Numbered from the stretch's first letter, positions 34,061 through 42,794 are shown. The stretch: DNA of 64,000 nt from Bacillota bacterium (GCA_023443515.1 JAEZUC010000176.1:1-64000); one strand, 5' to 3'. Numbers and translations are program-made. Notes: generated from the letters alone by a model not told the origin.

Positions 34061-35008
34061 AGTGATAGTGCCAGCAGAATAACACAATCAGGTGGTTGCG
34101 AATTAGGCCCAAGACCTATCGATTTACATCTGAAAGCATTAAGAAGCCTTGGTGCAAAGATAGATGATGTAAGTGGCGGTTACATATTATGTGAGACAGA
34201 CGGACTGAAGGGATGTGACATTTACCTTGATTATCCAAGTGTAGGTGCAACGGAAAATACTATGATAGCTGCTGTTTACGCACAGGGAGATACTACTATC
34301 AGAAACGCAGCAAAAGAGCCGGAAATTGTAGATCTGCAGAACTTCCTTCAAAAAATCGGGGCGAAGGTAACCGGAGCAGGATCAAGCGTAATAAGAATCA
34401 AAGGACTTGAGAAGAAACCTAACAATGTGGAGCATTCGGTAATACCAGACAGAATAATTACGGGTACATATATGGTTGCGGCTGCTATTACAGGTGGCAA
34501 TGTAACAATAAAGAACATAATACCGGAACATATTATATCTATTGCATCGGTGTTAAGTGATATAGGCTGTCAGATTTCTATAAAAAGGAACGACATTCAG
34601 GTGAGTGCCGGAACAAGGCTGGATGCCATTGAAGTTGTACGGACCTTACCCTACCCGGGATTCCCAACAGATATGCAGGCACAGCTGATGACATTGTTGT
34701 CGGTATGTAAGGGTACCAGCATAATTATTGAGACAATATTTGATAGCAGATACAAACATGTTGACGAACTCTTAAAGATGGGTGCAAACATCAGAATAGA
34801 CAGTCGGGTTGCTGTAATAAAAGGTGTTGACGGCCTTAACGGTGCACAGGTTTTAGCAAGAGATCTACGCGGAGGTGCCGCTTTGGTTCTTGCCGGATTA
34901 GCAGCAAAAGGAGAAACTATAGTTACAGGCCTTGAGCATATAGACAGAGGCTATTATAAAATAGAAGATAAGCTGTCGGCTTTAGGTGCTAAAATTATAA
35001 GGGTATAA
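34061..35008 (+). pseudogene. murA: MurA 3' part (split gene, no start codon)
   Basis: The frame is open from 34061 to the TAA at 35008. From Gly-Gly-Cys at 34091 onward it is the C-terminal 303-305 residues of MurA: GGCELGPRPIDLHLKALRSL, the SVGATENTMIAA loop, EPEIVDLQNFL, the FPTDMQAQLMTLL motif, the RDLRGGAALVLAG stretch and HIDRGYYKIEDKLSALGA. The ten residues before that do not belong to MurA. No ATG, GTG or TTG in frame precedes 34262, and 34262 has no ribosome site. There is no internal stop or frameshift. It fits exactly onto the 5' part at 23739-24101. Confidence 0.9.
34080..34100 (+). repeat. Right junction of the interrupted murA (attR-like)
   Basis: GGTGG at 34091-34095 repeats the left junction (24078-24082) in direct orientation, and the next five bases match it at three places. 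TAACACA at 34080-34086 is the inverted partner of TGTGTTA at 24084-24090, inside the segment. Confidence 0.55.
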
Positions 35009-35013
35009 AACCA

Positions 35014-35853
35014 ATGAATAATATTCAAAAGAAAAATTTAAAAACTACAAAAGATAAAAAGAAAAAAAAATACAGATTTAAAATAAGAAGGCTCAAAAAG
35101 CTATTTTTATTTGTATTTATTGTGACGGCAGTTGTTTTATTTGCCAGATCTTCACTTTTTATAGTAGACAATATAAAGGTTACTGGGAATAAAAAATATC
35201 AGGCCAATGAAATAATTCTGCGTTCAGGCCTTGTTACGGGTCAGAATGTGTTCAAAATGCTTGGAGAGAAACCAAAGAATTTATTAATGCTAAAGTTTGA
35301 AGACAAAGAAAAAGCGGTGTCTATGTCTATGCCATACATAAGCTCTATCAGTATAAGACCTTCAGTACCAAAGTCCATAAAAATAAAGGTTACAGAGAGA
35401 ACACCTTTTTGTATACTCGACAATAAAGGGACAAGCCTGCTCATTGACAAAAAGGGGTACGCTTTGGAGGTCCTAAATAGTCCTAACGAAAAAAAGAAAT
35501 ATTTCAAAATAATAGGTAATTCGTTGGATAGCTTTAAACTGGGACAAGAGGTAAAATTTAATAATAAAGACACGTTAAATGATTTGATTAATTTTTGCAA
35601 TCTTTTAAATAAGAGTGATAAGAATTCTAAACTGAAACTGTACCCAAAGCTGACAGCAGTTAATATGTCAGACCCGGGTATGGTAACCGCTGTATTTGAA
35701 AATAGGGTTACCGTAAAATTCGGTGATTTGGATAATTCGGATTACAAGTTAGATTTTTTAAGGCATTTTTGGGTTAATAATATTACTGCCAAGCAAAAGG
35801 GGACTTTGGATTTTACATCAGGAAGCCATCCATTCTTTGCTCCGGCTGAATAA
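35014..35853 (+). CDS. ftsQ: FtsQ/DivIB-type cell division protein
   Basis: The 279-residue bitopic protein of the division septum has a very basic cytoplasmic tail (about residues 1-30), one membrane helix (about 31-50), and a POTRA domain (IVDNIKVTGNKKYQANEIIL, SGLVTGQNVFKM). An FtsQ/DivIB beta domain follows, with IRPSVPKSIKIKVTERTPFC and the LIDKKGYALEV strand. It starts five bases after the murA 3' part, the normal place of ftsQ in clostridial clusters. The ribosome site is weak (AAGGG, distant), so coupling to murA translation may have been the original arrangement. That would be lost now. Confidence 0.9.
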   Translation: MNNIQKKNLKTTKDKKKKKYRFKIRRLKKLFLFVFIVTAVVLFARSSLFIVDNIKVTGNKKYQANEIILRSGLVTGQNVFKMLGEKPKNLLMLKFEDKEKAVSMSMPYISSISIRPSVPKSIKIKVTERTPFCILDNKGTSLLIDKKGYALEVLNSPNEKKKYFKIIGNSLDSFKLGQEVKFNNKDTLNDLINFCNLLNKSDKNSKLKLYPKLTAVNMSDPGMVTAVFENRVTVKFGDLDNSDYKLDFLRHFWVNNITAKQKGTLDFTSGSHPFFAPAE

Positions 35854-35889
35854 TTAAAATACTTACTACTGAGGCTATGGAGGTTTAAT

Positions 35890-36252
35890 ATGATACCGAT
35901 TTTAGGATTAATTCTGGGAATAATAGCAGGAATGTTTATTCCTATAACGATACCATCAGAATATTTTACGTATGTGGCTGTAGCCATACTTGCTGCACTG
36001 GACTCTGTGTTTGGAGGGATAGTTGCTTCAATAAACAAAAAATTTGAGATGAGAATATTTCTGTCAGGATTTTTTGGAAATGCGTTGCTTGCTGCAGGTC
36101 TTGCTTATATCGGGGACAAACTGGGAATACAAATATACTTTGCAGCTATTTTTGCCTTCGGTAACAGACTTTTCTTAAACTTTGCTTTAATTAGAAGATA
36201 TCTATTGAATAAAATGTTTAAAAAAGATAATATAGTAAAAGAGGATATTTAA
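35890..36252 (+). CDS. sbp: Small basic membrane protein Sbp (DUF1290)
   Basis: The 120-residue protein has four short membrane helices, starting MIPILGLILGIIAGMFIPI. The family stretch is YVAVAILAALDSVFGGIVAS. The end is basic. Genes of this family sit between ftsQ/divIB and ftsA or ftsZ in many Firmicutes, as here, but the molecular role is unknown. GGAGG precedes the ATG. Confidence 0.9.
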   Translation: MIPILGLILGIIAGMFIPITIPSEYFTYVAVAILAALDSVFGGIVASINKKFEMRIFLSGFFGNALLAAGLAYIGDKLGIQIYFAAIFAFGNRLFLNFALIRRYLLNKMFKKDNIVKEDI

Positions 36253-36305
36253 ATACAGAATGTTACGAAAAGTACTAAAGATACACTTTTTAGGGGGTCA
36301 GTTCG

Positions 36306-37550
36306 GTGTCTGATATCATAGTAGGAATTGACATAGGTACTTCCAAGGTAAGTACGGTAATTGGAAAAATTAACAGCATGGGCGAGGTAGAGGTCTTAGG
36401 TAAAGGAACTGATCCTTGTAATGGAGTAAAAAAAGGAATCATTGTAGATATTGAGGCCGTTTCATCATCTATCAGAAATTCTGTAAAAATCGCTGAAAAT
36501 CAAGCAGAAATCAAGGTTGCTACTGCATACGTAAATATTTCAGGATTGCATGTTGATATTAATAATCATAAGAATTTTACTATTGTAGCCAGTGAAAATA
36601 AGGAAATTACAAGAAATGATGTACAAAAACTTCTTTACTCGGCAGGTACTATGGACATACCGGAGGGCAGCGAGATTATTGATGTTGTTCCCAGACAGTA
36701 CATAGTAGACGGTTACGATGGTATCACAGATCCTGTAGGTATGAAGGGCGCAAAACTTGAAGGAGATTTTGACGTAGTAATAGGAAAGATAATCTCAGTA
36801 CAGAATATTGTGAGAAGTATGGAGAAAGCCGGTTTAAAAGTTGATGGGATAATACCCGAAGGCTTTTCATCGGGGGAATGCATTTTAGCGCCTGACGAAA
36901 AGGAAATGGGAGTAGTGCTTATTGATGTTGGAGGTGGTTCAACAGAAATAAGTGTTTTCAAAAATGATATGCTGGTTATGAACAAGTGTATTCCTGTCGG
37001 AGGAGACCATATAACCAATGATTTATCTATAGCTTTAAAAATTACATATTCTGAAGCCGAAAAAGTAAAAAGACAACTTCAACTGGCCTCCACAGCACTT
37101 ATTAAATTCGATCAGGATATAACAGTAAATGATATCAGCGAGAGTTTTAAAAAGAATGTAAAGGTATCAGATGTTATAGAAGTAATTGAAGCAAGAGTTT
37201 ATGAGATATTCAGTCTGTGCTTTGAGCTGATTCAGAAAAACTGTCCCGGTAATTACGGTGCGGGAGTAGTACTTTCAGGAAATGGTATTTCTTCAATGGA
37301 TGGTTCAGTACAAATAGCAAATGAGCTTTTCAATGTGCCGGTAAGGATAGCATCACCGAAGGTAAGAAGTTTATCCGGTCTGCAGCATTGCACTGCCGCG
37401 GGGATTGTCAGTTATATAGGCAAACAGGAAAGAGAAGCTAGTACAACAAGTTCTGTCACCAAGAAAGCCGATTTAAAGCCTGTAAAAAAAGCCAAACAAA
37501 GTTCATTTTTCAAAAAGGCATTAAATGCCTTAAAAGAATTTTTTTACTAG
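36306..37550 (+). CDS. ftsA: FtsA-like cell division ATPase
   Basis: The 414-residue actin-fold protein tethers FtsZ to the membrane. It has the phosphate-1 motif VGIDIGTSKVSTVIGK, the 1C subdomain (about residues 85-160), phosphate-2 VVLIDVGGGSTEIS, and the adenosine motif GAGVVLSGNGISS. A C-terminal linker ends in the amphipathic membrane-targeting helix FFKKALNALKEFF. The start is GTG at 36306 behind AGGGGG. It is one of a run of genes here with non-ATG starts. Confidence 0.93.
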   Translation: MSDIIVGIDIGTSKVSTVIGKINSMGEVEVLGKGTDPCNGVKKGIIVDIEAVSSSIRNSVKIAENQAEIKVATAYVNISGLHVDINNHKNFTIVASENKEITRNDVQKLLYSAGTMDIPEGSEIIDVVPRQYIVDGYDGITDPVGMKGAKLEGDFDVVIGKIISVQNIVRSMEKAGLKVDGIIPEGFSSGECILAPDEKEMGVVLIDVGGGSTEISVFKNDMLVMNKCIPVGGDHITNDLSIALKITYSEAEKVKRQLQLASTALIKFDQDITVNDISESFKKNVKVSDVIEVIEARVYEIFSLCFELIQKNCPGNYGAGVVLSGNGISSMDGSVQIANELFNVPVRIASPKVRSLSGLQHCTAAGIVSYIGKQEREASTTSSVTKKADLKPVKKAKQSSFFKKALNALKEFFY

Positions 37551-37580
37551 GCAATATAAATCAAAACTTGCCTTATTTGT
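37549..37580 (+). terminator. Weak terminator-like hairpin between ftsA and ftsZ
   Basis: AGGCAA and TTGCCT form a 6-bp stem across a 13-base AT-rich loop, followed by a T-rich tract. It begins inside the ftsA stop codon and may reduce read-through into ftsZ. Confidence 0.4.
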
Positions 37581-37703
37581 TTTTATAATATATAGTATTA
37601 TTATGTGTTTTTCTACGCTATATATAAAAAAAGACAATTTATTCCGTTAAATTTAATAGATATACACATCAGTTTTATTACAAATGCTAAAGGGGGATTT
37701 AAA

Positions 37704-38846
37704 TTGCTAGATTTCGAGATTGACATGGACCATTTTGCCCAAATAAAAGTTATTGGTTGTGGTGGCGGAGGCAACAACGCCGTTAACAGGATGATAGCAG
37801 CCGGGTTAAGAGGCGTGGATTTTATAGCGATTAATACTGATAAGCAGGCATTATTTTTATCAAAAGCCAATACTAAGATTCAGATAGGAGACAAGCTTAC
37901 TAAAGGGCTTGGTGCCGGAGCAAATCCTGAAATCGGAGAAAAGGCAGCTAATGAGAGCAGAGATGAGATTGCACAGGCTATAAAGGGCGCCGACATGGTT
38001 TTTGTTACTGCCGGTATGGGTGGCGGAACAGGAACTGGTGCAGCTCCTGTTGTAGCGCAGCTTGCAAGAGAGATGGGTATTCTTACGGTAGCTGTTGTTA
38101 CAAAACCTTTTATGTTTGAAAGCAGAACCCGTATGCAACATGCTGAAAGAGGTATAGAAAACCTTAAAAATTCAGTTGATTCACTAGTAACAATACCAAA
38201 TGACAGGCTTCTTCAGGTTGTTGAAAAAAGAACAACAATGGTAGAGGCTTTCAGAATGGCAGATGATATATTACGTCAGGGTGTACAGGGTATTTCTGAT
38301 TTGATTGCCGTTCCCGGATTAGTAAATCTTGACTTTGCTGATGTAAAAACAATAATGCTTAGTTCAGGTTTGGCTCACATGGGAGTTGGAAGAGCATCCG
38401 GTGAAAGCAGAGCGGAAGATGCAGCAAAACAGGCAATTCAAAGTCCACTTCTTGAAACATCAATTGAAGGTGCAAGGAGAGTACTTGTAAATATTACAGG
38501 AGGGCCTGATCTGGGTCTGTTTGAAGTAAATACTGCAGCAGAACTGGTTCAGAAGTCTGCTGACCCCGAAGCAAATATAATATTTGGAGCTGTTATTGAT
38601 GACAATCTTAAAGATGAACTCATGATAACAGTTATTGCGACCGGCTTTGAGACAAGTCCTATACTTAAAAAGACTGAAAAGCCCGTTGAAAAAGTAGTTA
38701 AAAGTTCTGTATCTTCAAATGCCTCAGCACCTGTTGACAGCGGAAGCTACGGTTCAGTTTCTCAGGAGAAAAGTTCTTCAGGCTCAATGTCAGTTGACAA
38801 TGAACTTGATATACCAACTTTTCTGAGAAGAAACAGATTTAAATAA
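37704..38846 (+). CDS. ftsZ: FtsZ, tubulin-like division GTPase
   Basis: The 380-residue GTPase forms the division ring. It has [16 protein letters not shown] at the N-terminus, the tubulin signature [12 protein letters not shown] and the synergy-loop sequence [11 protein letters not shown]. After a Ser-rich linker, the C-terminal peptide [12 protein letters not shown] binds FtsA and other partners. The start is TTG at 37704, seven bases after AGGGGG, because FtsZ starts (M)[17 protein letters not shown]. The frame opens 99 bases earlier without a ribosome site. It is closed by a strong terminator. Confidence 0.97.
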   Translation: MLDFEIDMDHFAQIKVIGCGGGGNNAVNRMIAAGLRGVDFIAINTDKQALFLSKANTKIQIGDKLTKGLGAGANPEIGEKAANESRDEIAQAIKGADMVFVTAGMGGGTGTGAAPVVAQLAREMGILTVAVVTKPFMFESRTRMQHAERGIENLKNSVDSLVTIPNDRLLQVVEKRTTMVEAFRMADDILRQGVQGISDLIAVPGLVNLDFADVKTIMLSSGLAHMGVGRASGESRAEDAAKQAIQSPLLETSIEGARRVLVNITGGPDLGLFEVNTAAELVQKSADPEANIIFGAVIDDNLKDELMITVIATGFETSPILKKTEKPVEKVVKSSVSSNASAPVDSGSYGSVSQEKSSSGSMSVDNELDIPTFLRRNRFK

Positions 38847-38883
38847 ATTAAGCATAAATTCGGTTAATTTAGCGCATTTACAG

Positions 38884-38910
38884 CCCGTTGGAAGTTCCAA
38901 CGGGTTTTTT
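38884..38910 (+). terminator. Terminator of ftsZ
   Basis: CCCGTTGG and CCAACGGG form an 8-bp perfect stem with a short loop, then six T residues. Confidence 0.9.
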
Positions 38911-38972
38911 GCATTTTCCGGGTTTTTGGAAACCTATTTTGTCATATGAAAATTCTTTTTCTACATTTCTTT

Positions 38973-39005
38973 TTGACAAACTTTTGTTAATTGACTATGT
39001 ATAAT
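38973..39005 (+). promoter_or_regulatory. Putative Spo0A-dependent promoter of spoIIGA-sigE
   Basis: A perfect TTGACA (38973-38978) and a perfect TATAAT (39000-39005) are 21 bp apart, too far for ordinary sigma-A use. The B. subtilis spoIIG promoter is known for its similarly overlong spacer and for Spo0A boxes near the -35. TTTGACA (38972-38978) and ATTGACT (38990-38996) resemble degenerate reversed Spo0A boxes. Spo0A control is inference. Confidence 0.5.
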
Positions 39006-39088
39006 AAACATAAAAACATAAAGGCTTGAATAATAATTTAATAGATATAATTTCCGTACAGGTCTTTTAGTAATTGTGAGGTATAAAA

Positions 39089-39988
39089 GTGGAAATTTAT
39101 TTAGATGTACTTATACTTGAAAATTTAGTTATCAATTATCTTATTTTATATGTTACTGCAAAGTTTTCAAAATACAGCACAAGCACTTTGCGATTATTCT
39201 CCGGAGCGATAATAGGTGCCTTATATGTTGGTATAATCATAGTTGAACCTGATATAAAGGTATTCTATACTACGTTGGCAAAGATACTTTTATCCTTCTT
39301 TATAATAGCTGTCACATTCTCGCCCAGAAAGGTTATGACGTTCATAAAAACATTGGTAATTTTTTACATATCCACTTTTATTTTTGCAGGTGCAGCACTT
39401 GCTTTCCTGTTTTTCAATCAGCAGGGGGGCTTTGTGAAAAACGGTATTGTTTATGTATTTGGGCAATCAAAGTGGAGTTTAATGTTCTTTTCACTCGTTA
39501 CTGTAGGTATAATCATAAAAATATTTATGGAAGTAATTCAAAGCAAATTTACCAGGGAGAATCTTCTTATACCGGTAAAGATAGCCTTTGATAACAGAAA
39601 AATAGGGTTTCCTGCATTGGTGGATACCGGTAATACATTAAAGGATCCATTAACAAATATTCCTGTAATGGTTGTAGAATTTAAAGCACTTGAAGAACTA
39701 CTGCCGATAGAAATAAAGGATATCTTTAGAAATTCAAAGGAAGACGATTTAAGCTGTGTAACTACAACAATTTCAACTTCTAAGTGGTTTTCAAGATTCA
39801 GGTTGATACCCTTTAGCTCACTGGGCAAGGAAAACGGAATGCTTATAGGTTTTAAACCTGATTTTATTGAGATAGGCGAGGAAGAAGAAAAAAGGGATGT
39901 AAAAAATGTGATTGTAGGTATATACAACAGGTCCCTGTCAAGGAATGAAAAGTACAAGGCACTGCTTGGCCCGGAACTGGTTGCGTAG
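39089..39988 (+). CDS. spoIIGA: SpoIIGA, pro-sigma-E processing protease
   Basis: The 299-residue membrane aspartic protease cleaves pro-sigma-E in the mother cell. Five membrane helices fill residues 1-150, starting EIYLDVLILENLVINYLIL. The cytoplasmic domain has the catalytic ALVDTGNTL with Asp179. A basic stretch, then RLIPFSSLGKENGMLIGFKP, closes the fold. The start is GTG at 39089 after GAGGT. The substrate gene sigE follows 39 bases later, as in all spore formers with this operon. Confidence 0.95.
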   Translation: MEIYLDVLILENLVINYLILYVTAKFSKYSTSTLRLFSGAIIGALYVGIIIVEPDIKVFYTTLAKILLSFFIIAVTFSPRKVMTFIKTLVIFYISTFIFAGAALAFLFFNQQGGFVKNGIVYVFGQSKWSLMFFSLVTVGIIIKIFMEVIQSKFTRENLLIPVKIAFDNRKIGFPALVDTGNTLKDPLTNIPVMVVEFKALEELLPIEIKDIFRNSKEDDLSCVTTTISTSKWFSRFRLIPFSSLGKENGMLIGFKPDFIEIGEEEEKRDVKNVIVGIYNRSLSRNEKYKALLGPELVA

Positions 39989-40027
39989 GCTGAATTACTA
40001 TATACATATTTGAAAGGGGACAGCTAA

Positions 40028-40759
40028 ATGAATTTTGTATCCAGGTGTAAGATGTACTTACTTATCAAGTACGAAACGCTATTAAGGAAGTTTAAAATCG
40101 GGAGTGTATTTCCAGTACATTACATAGGAGGCAGTGAGGCTTTGCCACCTCCCCTTACCCTCGATGAAGAGACTTACCTTCTTAATAAGCTTGAAAAAAG
40201 CGATTATGGCGTTAAAAGTATTTTAATTGAAAGAAATCTCAGACTGGTTGTTTATATTGCAAGAAAGTTTGAAAACACCGGTGTAGGAGTAGAAGATCTG
40301 ATTTCAATTGGCACTATAGGTTTGATAAAGGCTATAAATACATTCAATCCCTCCAAAAATATCAAACTAGCCACCTATGCTTCAAGGTGTATTGAAAATG
40401 AAATACTCATGTATCTGAGAAGAAATAACAGGGTTAAGGCAGAAATATCTATAGACGAACCATTAAATATCGATTGGGATGGTAATGAACTGCTACTGTC
40501 GGATATACTTGGAACCGAAAACGACATGATTCACAGAAGTATTGAGGACGAGGTTGACAAGGAACTGCTTGCTACTGCAATGAAAAAATTATCAGTAAGG
40601 GAAAAGAAAATAATGGAACTGAGGTTTGGTCTTGCGAACGGTGTTGAAAAAACCCAAAAAGAAGTAGCAGATATGCTGGGAATATCCCAATCTTATATAT
40701 CAAGACTTGAAAAAAGAATTATCAGCAGACTGAAAAAAGAGATTAGCAGGATGACCTAG
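40028..40759 (+). CDS. sigE: Sigma-E, mother-cell sporulation sigma factor
   Basis: The 243-residue precursor has a short N-terminal pro-sequence (to about residue 30) removed by SpoIIGA ahead of [13 protein letters not shown]. Region 2 has [20 protein letters not shown] and [15 protein letters not shown]. Region 4 is [19 protein letters not shown] then RLEKRI. It directs early mother-cell gene expression. It is co-transcribed with spoIIGA; sigG follows after a 137-base gap with its own signals. Confidence 0.97.
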   Translation: MNFVSRCKMYLLIKYETLLRKFKIGSVFPVHYIGGSEALPPPLTLDEETYLLNKLEKSDYGVKSILIERNLRLVVYIARKFENTGVGVEDLISIGTIGLIKAINTFNPSKNIKLATYASRCIENEILMYLRRNNRVKAEISIDEPLNIDWDGNELLLSDILGTENDMIHRSIEDEVDKELLATAMKKLSVREKKIMELRFGLANGVEKTQKEVADMLGISQSYISRLEKRIISRLKKEISRMT

Positions 40760-40830
40760 AGAGAAGCCGTTGAACCCGCAAATGCAAGCTTGTCAAGGGT
40801 TTCGAGAAAAATATTTTGAACCTAGATTCA

Positions 40831-40880
40831 GTATAAAAAAGACCTTCATGGCAATAATGATATTGCACAGTTATTATTGC
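40831..40880 (+). promoter_or_regulatory. Leader of sigG: candidate sigma-F/G promoter overlapping a hairpin
   Basis: GTATA (40831-40835), 15 bases, then GCAATAAT (40851) resembles a weak sigma-F/sigma-G promoter. GCAATAAT (40851-40858) and ATTATTGC (40873-40880) form a perfect 8-bp hairpin, two bases before the GGAGG of sigG. RNA reading through from sigE would contain the whole hairpin next to the ribosome site. RNA from the local promoter would start inside or after its 5' arm. Confidence 0.45.
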
Positions 40881-40896
40881 TCTGGAGGTTTTTTAT

Positions 40897-41670
40897 ATGC
40901 TTATCAATAAAGTTGAAATATGTGGTGTTAATACATCTAAACTACCTGTTCTTACTAATGAACAGAAAAAAGTACTATTTGAAAGAATGCATAAAGGTGA
41001 TAATTCTGCTAGAGATGAGTTTATAAATGGAAATCTCAGGCTTGTATTAAGCGTTATTCAGAGATTTAATAATAGAGGAGAATATGTAGACGATTTGTTT
41101 CAGGTAGGCTGTATAGGTTTAATAAAAGCTATAGATAATTTTGATGTAAGTCAGAATGTCAAGTTTTCAACTTATGCAGTCCCAATGATAATAGGAGAAA
41201 TCAGAAGGTATCTGAGAGACAATAATTCCATAAGAGTCAGTCGCTCATTAAGAGACATAGCATACAAAGCATTACAGGCAAAGGAGAGGCTTACAACACA
41301 AAATTCAAAAGAGCCTACAATAGCAGAACTGGCTCAGGAACTTCAGCTTCCCAAGGAAGATATTGTTTTTGCATTGGATGCCATCCAAGACCCTATATCG
41401 TTGTTTGAATCCGTTTACCATGACGGAGGAGATGCAATTTATGTAATGGATCAGGTTAGCGATGACAAAAATATAGACGAGAATTGGCTCGAAACGATTT
41501 CTTTGAAAGAGGCAATGCGTAAACTAAATGACAGGGAAAAACTCATTCTGAACCTCAGGTTTTTTGAAGGCAGAACTCAAATGGAAGTTGCAGATGAAAT
41601 AGGAATTTCTCAAGCTCAGGTGTCCAGACTTGAAAAGACAGCATTAATGCATATGAAAAAATACATTTAA
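40897..41670 (+). CDS. sigG: Sigma-G, late forespore sigma factor
   Basis: The 257-residue sigma factor has the conserved SigG opening NKVEICGVNTSKLPVLTNEQ. Region 2 has EFINGNLRLVLSVIQRFNNR and DDLFQVGCIGLIKAIDNFD. Region 3 has RVSRSLRDIAYKALQ. Region 4 has GRTQMEVADEIGISQAQVSR. It drives late forespore genes. CTGGAGG precedes the ATG. The terminator at 41701 follows, so the sigE-sigG region is cut off from ylmC. Confidence 0.97.
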   Translation: MLINKVEICGVNTSKLPVLTNEQKKVLFERMHKGDNSARDEFINGNLRLVLSVIQRFNNRGEYVDDLFQVGCIGLIKAIDNFDVSQNVKFSTYAVPMIIGEIRRYLRDNNSIRVSRSLRDIAYKALQAKERLTTQNSKEPTIAELAQELQLPKEDIVFALDAIQDPISLFESVYHDGGDAIYVMDQVSDDKNIDENWLETISLKEAMRKLNDREKLILNLRFFEGRTQMEVADEIGISQAQVSRLEKTALMHMKKYI

Positions 41671-41700
41671 TAAATCTATAAGAATTAAATATTTCATAAC

Positions 41701-41746
41701 AAAAAAAATAGGACATATATTTATTAATATATGTCCTATTTTTTTG
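41701..41746 (+). terminator. Terminator of sigG
   Basis: AAAAATAGGACATATAT and its complement form a stem of about 17 bp around a short AT loop, ending in a T run. The A run on the other side would let it act in both directions. Confidence 0.88.
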
Positions 41747-41763
41747 ATTACGGAGGTTGACAC

Positions 41764-42024
41764 ATGAGAAGAGCAAGCAGCCTTAAGGATAAGGAAGTTA
41801 TAAATGTTTTGGACGGCACACGTCTGGGAATGGTATCAGATGTGGAAATAAACCTCAATGACGGGAGAATAGAGGGGATAGTAGTTCCTATACCCGGTAA
41901 ATGGTTTGGTCTGTTTGGAAAGGATAATGAATACATAATTCCATGGGAAAATATTATAAAGGTTGGTGATGAAATAATACTGGTTGAAATGAATGAGAAT
42001 TTTGTCAGAAAGTTTTTAGAATGA
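41764..42024 (+). CDS. YlmC/YmxH-family sporulation protein (PRC-barrel)
   Basis: The 86-residue PRC-barrel protein begins [24 protein letters not shown] and continues [20 protein letters not shown] and [17 protein letters not shown]. This is the YlmC/YmxH form found beside sigG in Clostridia and Bacilli. Its function is unclear; a link to sporulation comes from gene order and family naming. GGAGG precedes the ATG. Confidence 0.88.
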   Translation: MRRASSLKDKEVINVLDGTRLGMVSDVEINLNDGRIEGIVVPIPGKWFGLFGKDNEYIIPWENIIKVGDEIILVEMNENFVRKFLE

Positions 42025-42113
42025 TAGTTGCTGTAGGTATACAAATATTATCAAATAAGGTAAAATGGAATCAGCATAAAAAACACTTGCTTTTACAACA
42101 GGAGGAAAAACAA

Positions 42114-42566
42114 ATGAAGTGTCCATTTTGCGGTTTTATAGAAGATAAGGTCATTGATTCCCGACCCACGGATGAAGGTTCTGCTATCAGAAGAAGACGT
42201 GAATGTACAAAATGCAACAGAAGATTCACCACATATGAAAAAGTTGAAAGTCTGCCTCTGATGGTAATAAAAAAGGATAAATCAAGACAGCCCTTTGACA
42301 GGGACAAACTAATGAATGGACTTTTAAGAGCATGTGAGAAAAGGCCTGTATCTATAAACGACCTGGAAAAAATGGTAGAAAATATAGAGTCACAACTGCA
42401 TAATTCACTTCAGAGAGAAGTAACTACAGAAGATATTGGTGAGATGGTTATGTCAAAACTTAAAACCATGGATGAGGTTGCTTACGTAAGGTTTGCGTCG
42501 GTCTACAGGCAGTTCAAAGATATAAATACTTTTATGGACGAGCTTAGAAAACTGCTTAGAGATTAA
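42114..42566 (+). CDS. nrdR: NrdR, ribonucleotide reductase regulator
   Basis: The 150-residue repressor of ribonucleotide reductase genes has an N-terminal zinc ribbon (CPFCG, then [15 protein letters not shown]) and an ATP-cone ([21 protein letters not shown]) that senses ATP and dATP. The start is the ATG at 42114 behind AGGAGG; the frame extends 31 codons upstream without a ribosome site. No nrd gene is near, so it acts elsewhere in the genome. Confidence 0.96.
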   Translation: MKCPFCGFIEDKVIDSRPTDEGSAIRRRRECTKCNRRFTTYEKVESLPLMVIKKDKSRQPFDRDKLMNGLLRACEKRPVSINDLEKMVENIESQLHNSLQREVTTEDIGEMVMSKLKTMDEVAYVRFASVYRQFKDINTFMDELRKLLRD

Positions 42567-42596
42567 AAAATGGAATAGTTTATATAAAAAATACAG

Positions 42597-42624
42597 CCCA
42601 TTCGCTTTTGTTGAATGGGTCTTT
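42597..42624 (+). terminator. Terminator of nrdR
   Basis: CCCATTC and GAATGGG make a 7-bp stem with a 9-base loop, followed by TCTTTT. Confidence 0.75.
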
Positions 42625-42794
42625 TGACTTTAATTGATTTTTATGTTAAAATTTATCCCATGGAACGATATCATTTCTTGTAATTCTTAATATATTTTGT
42701 CTAAATTGGTAAGGTTTCTATTTAATATTTCTTAATATCATTCAAATGTGTTTTACATCAAAATTTCCAAAAAATTTAATGAGAGGATCTTTAT

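Larger units (their letters stand above)
24083..34090. other. 10-kb segment interrupting murA
   Basis: The stretch between the two murA halves carries an ECF sigma/anti-sigma pair, polA, coaE, a lytic transglycosylase, a small unknown gene, DAHP synthase with its T-box, gatD and murT. Joining the outer sequences at GGTGG restores a 418-residue MurA in frame. Joining the inner ends gives TAACACA-10 bases-TGTGTTA, with the central GG of the dyad inside the shared GGTGG. No integrase, resolvase or transposase gene occurs in it. Base composition and coding style look like the rest of the window. It may be a recombinational insertion, a translocation scar or a programmed excision unit. Confidence 0.6.

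Noticed and set aside
24083..34090. Interpretation of the murA interruption as a prophage, IS or group II intron
   Set aside because: No phage, transposase, integrase or reverse transcriptase gene and no terminal inverted repeats of IS type are present; the content is ordinary chromosomal genes.
34262..35008. Treating the murA 3' part as an independent gene starting at the ATG 34262
   Set aside because: That ATG has no ribosome site and lies 55 codons inside conserved MurA sequence, after the catalytic loop, so it is not a natural start.
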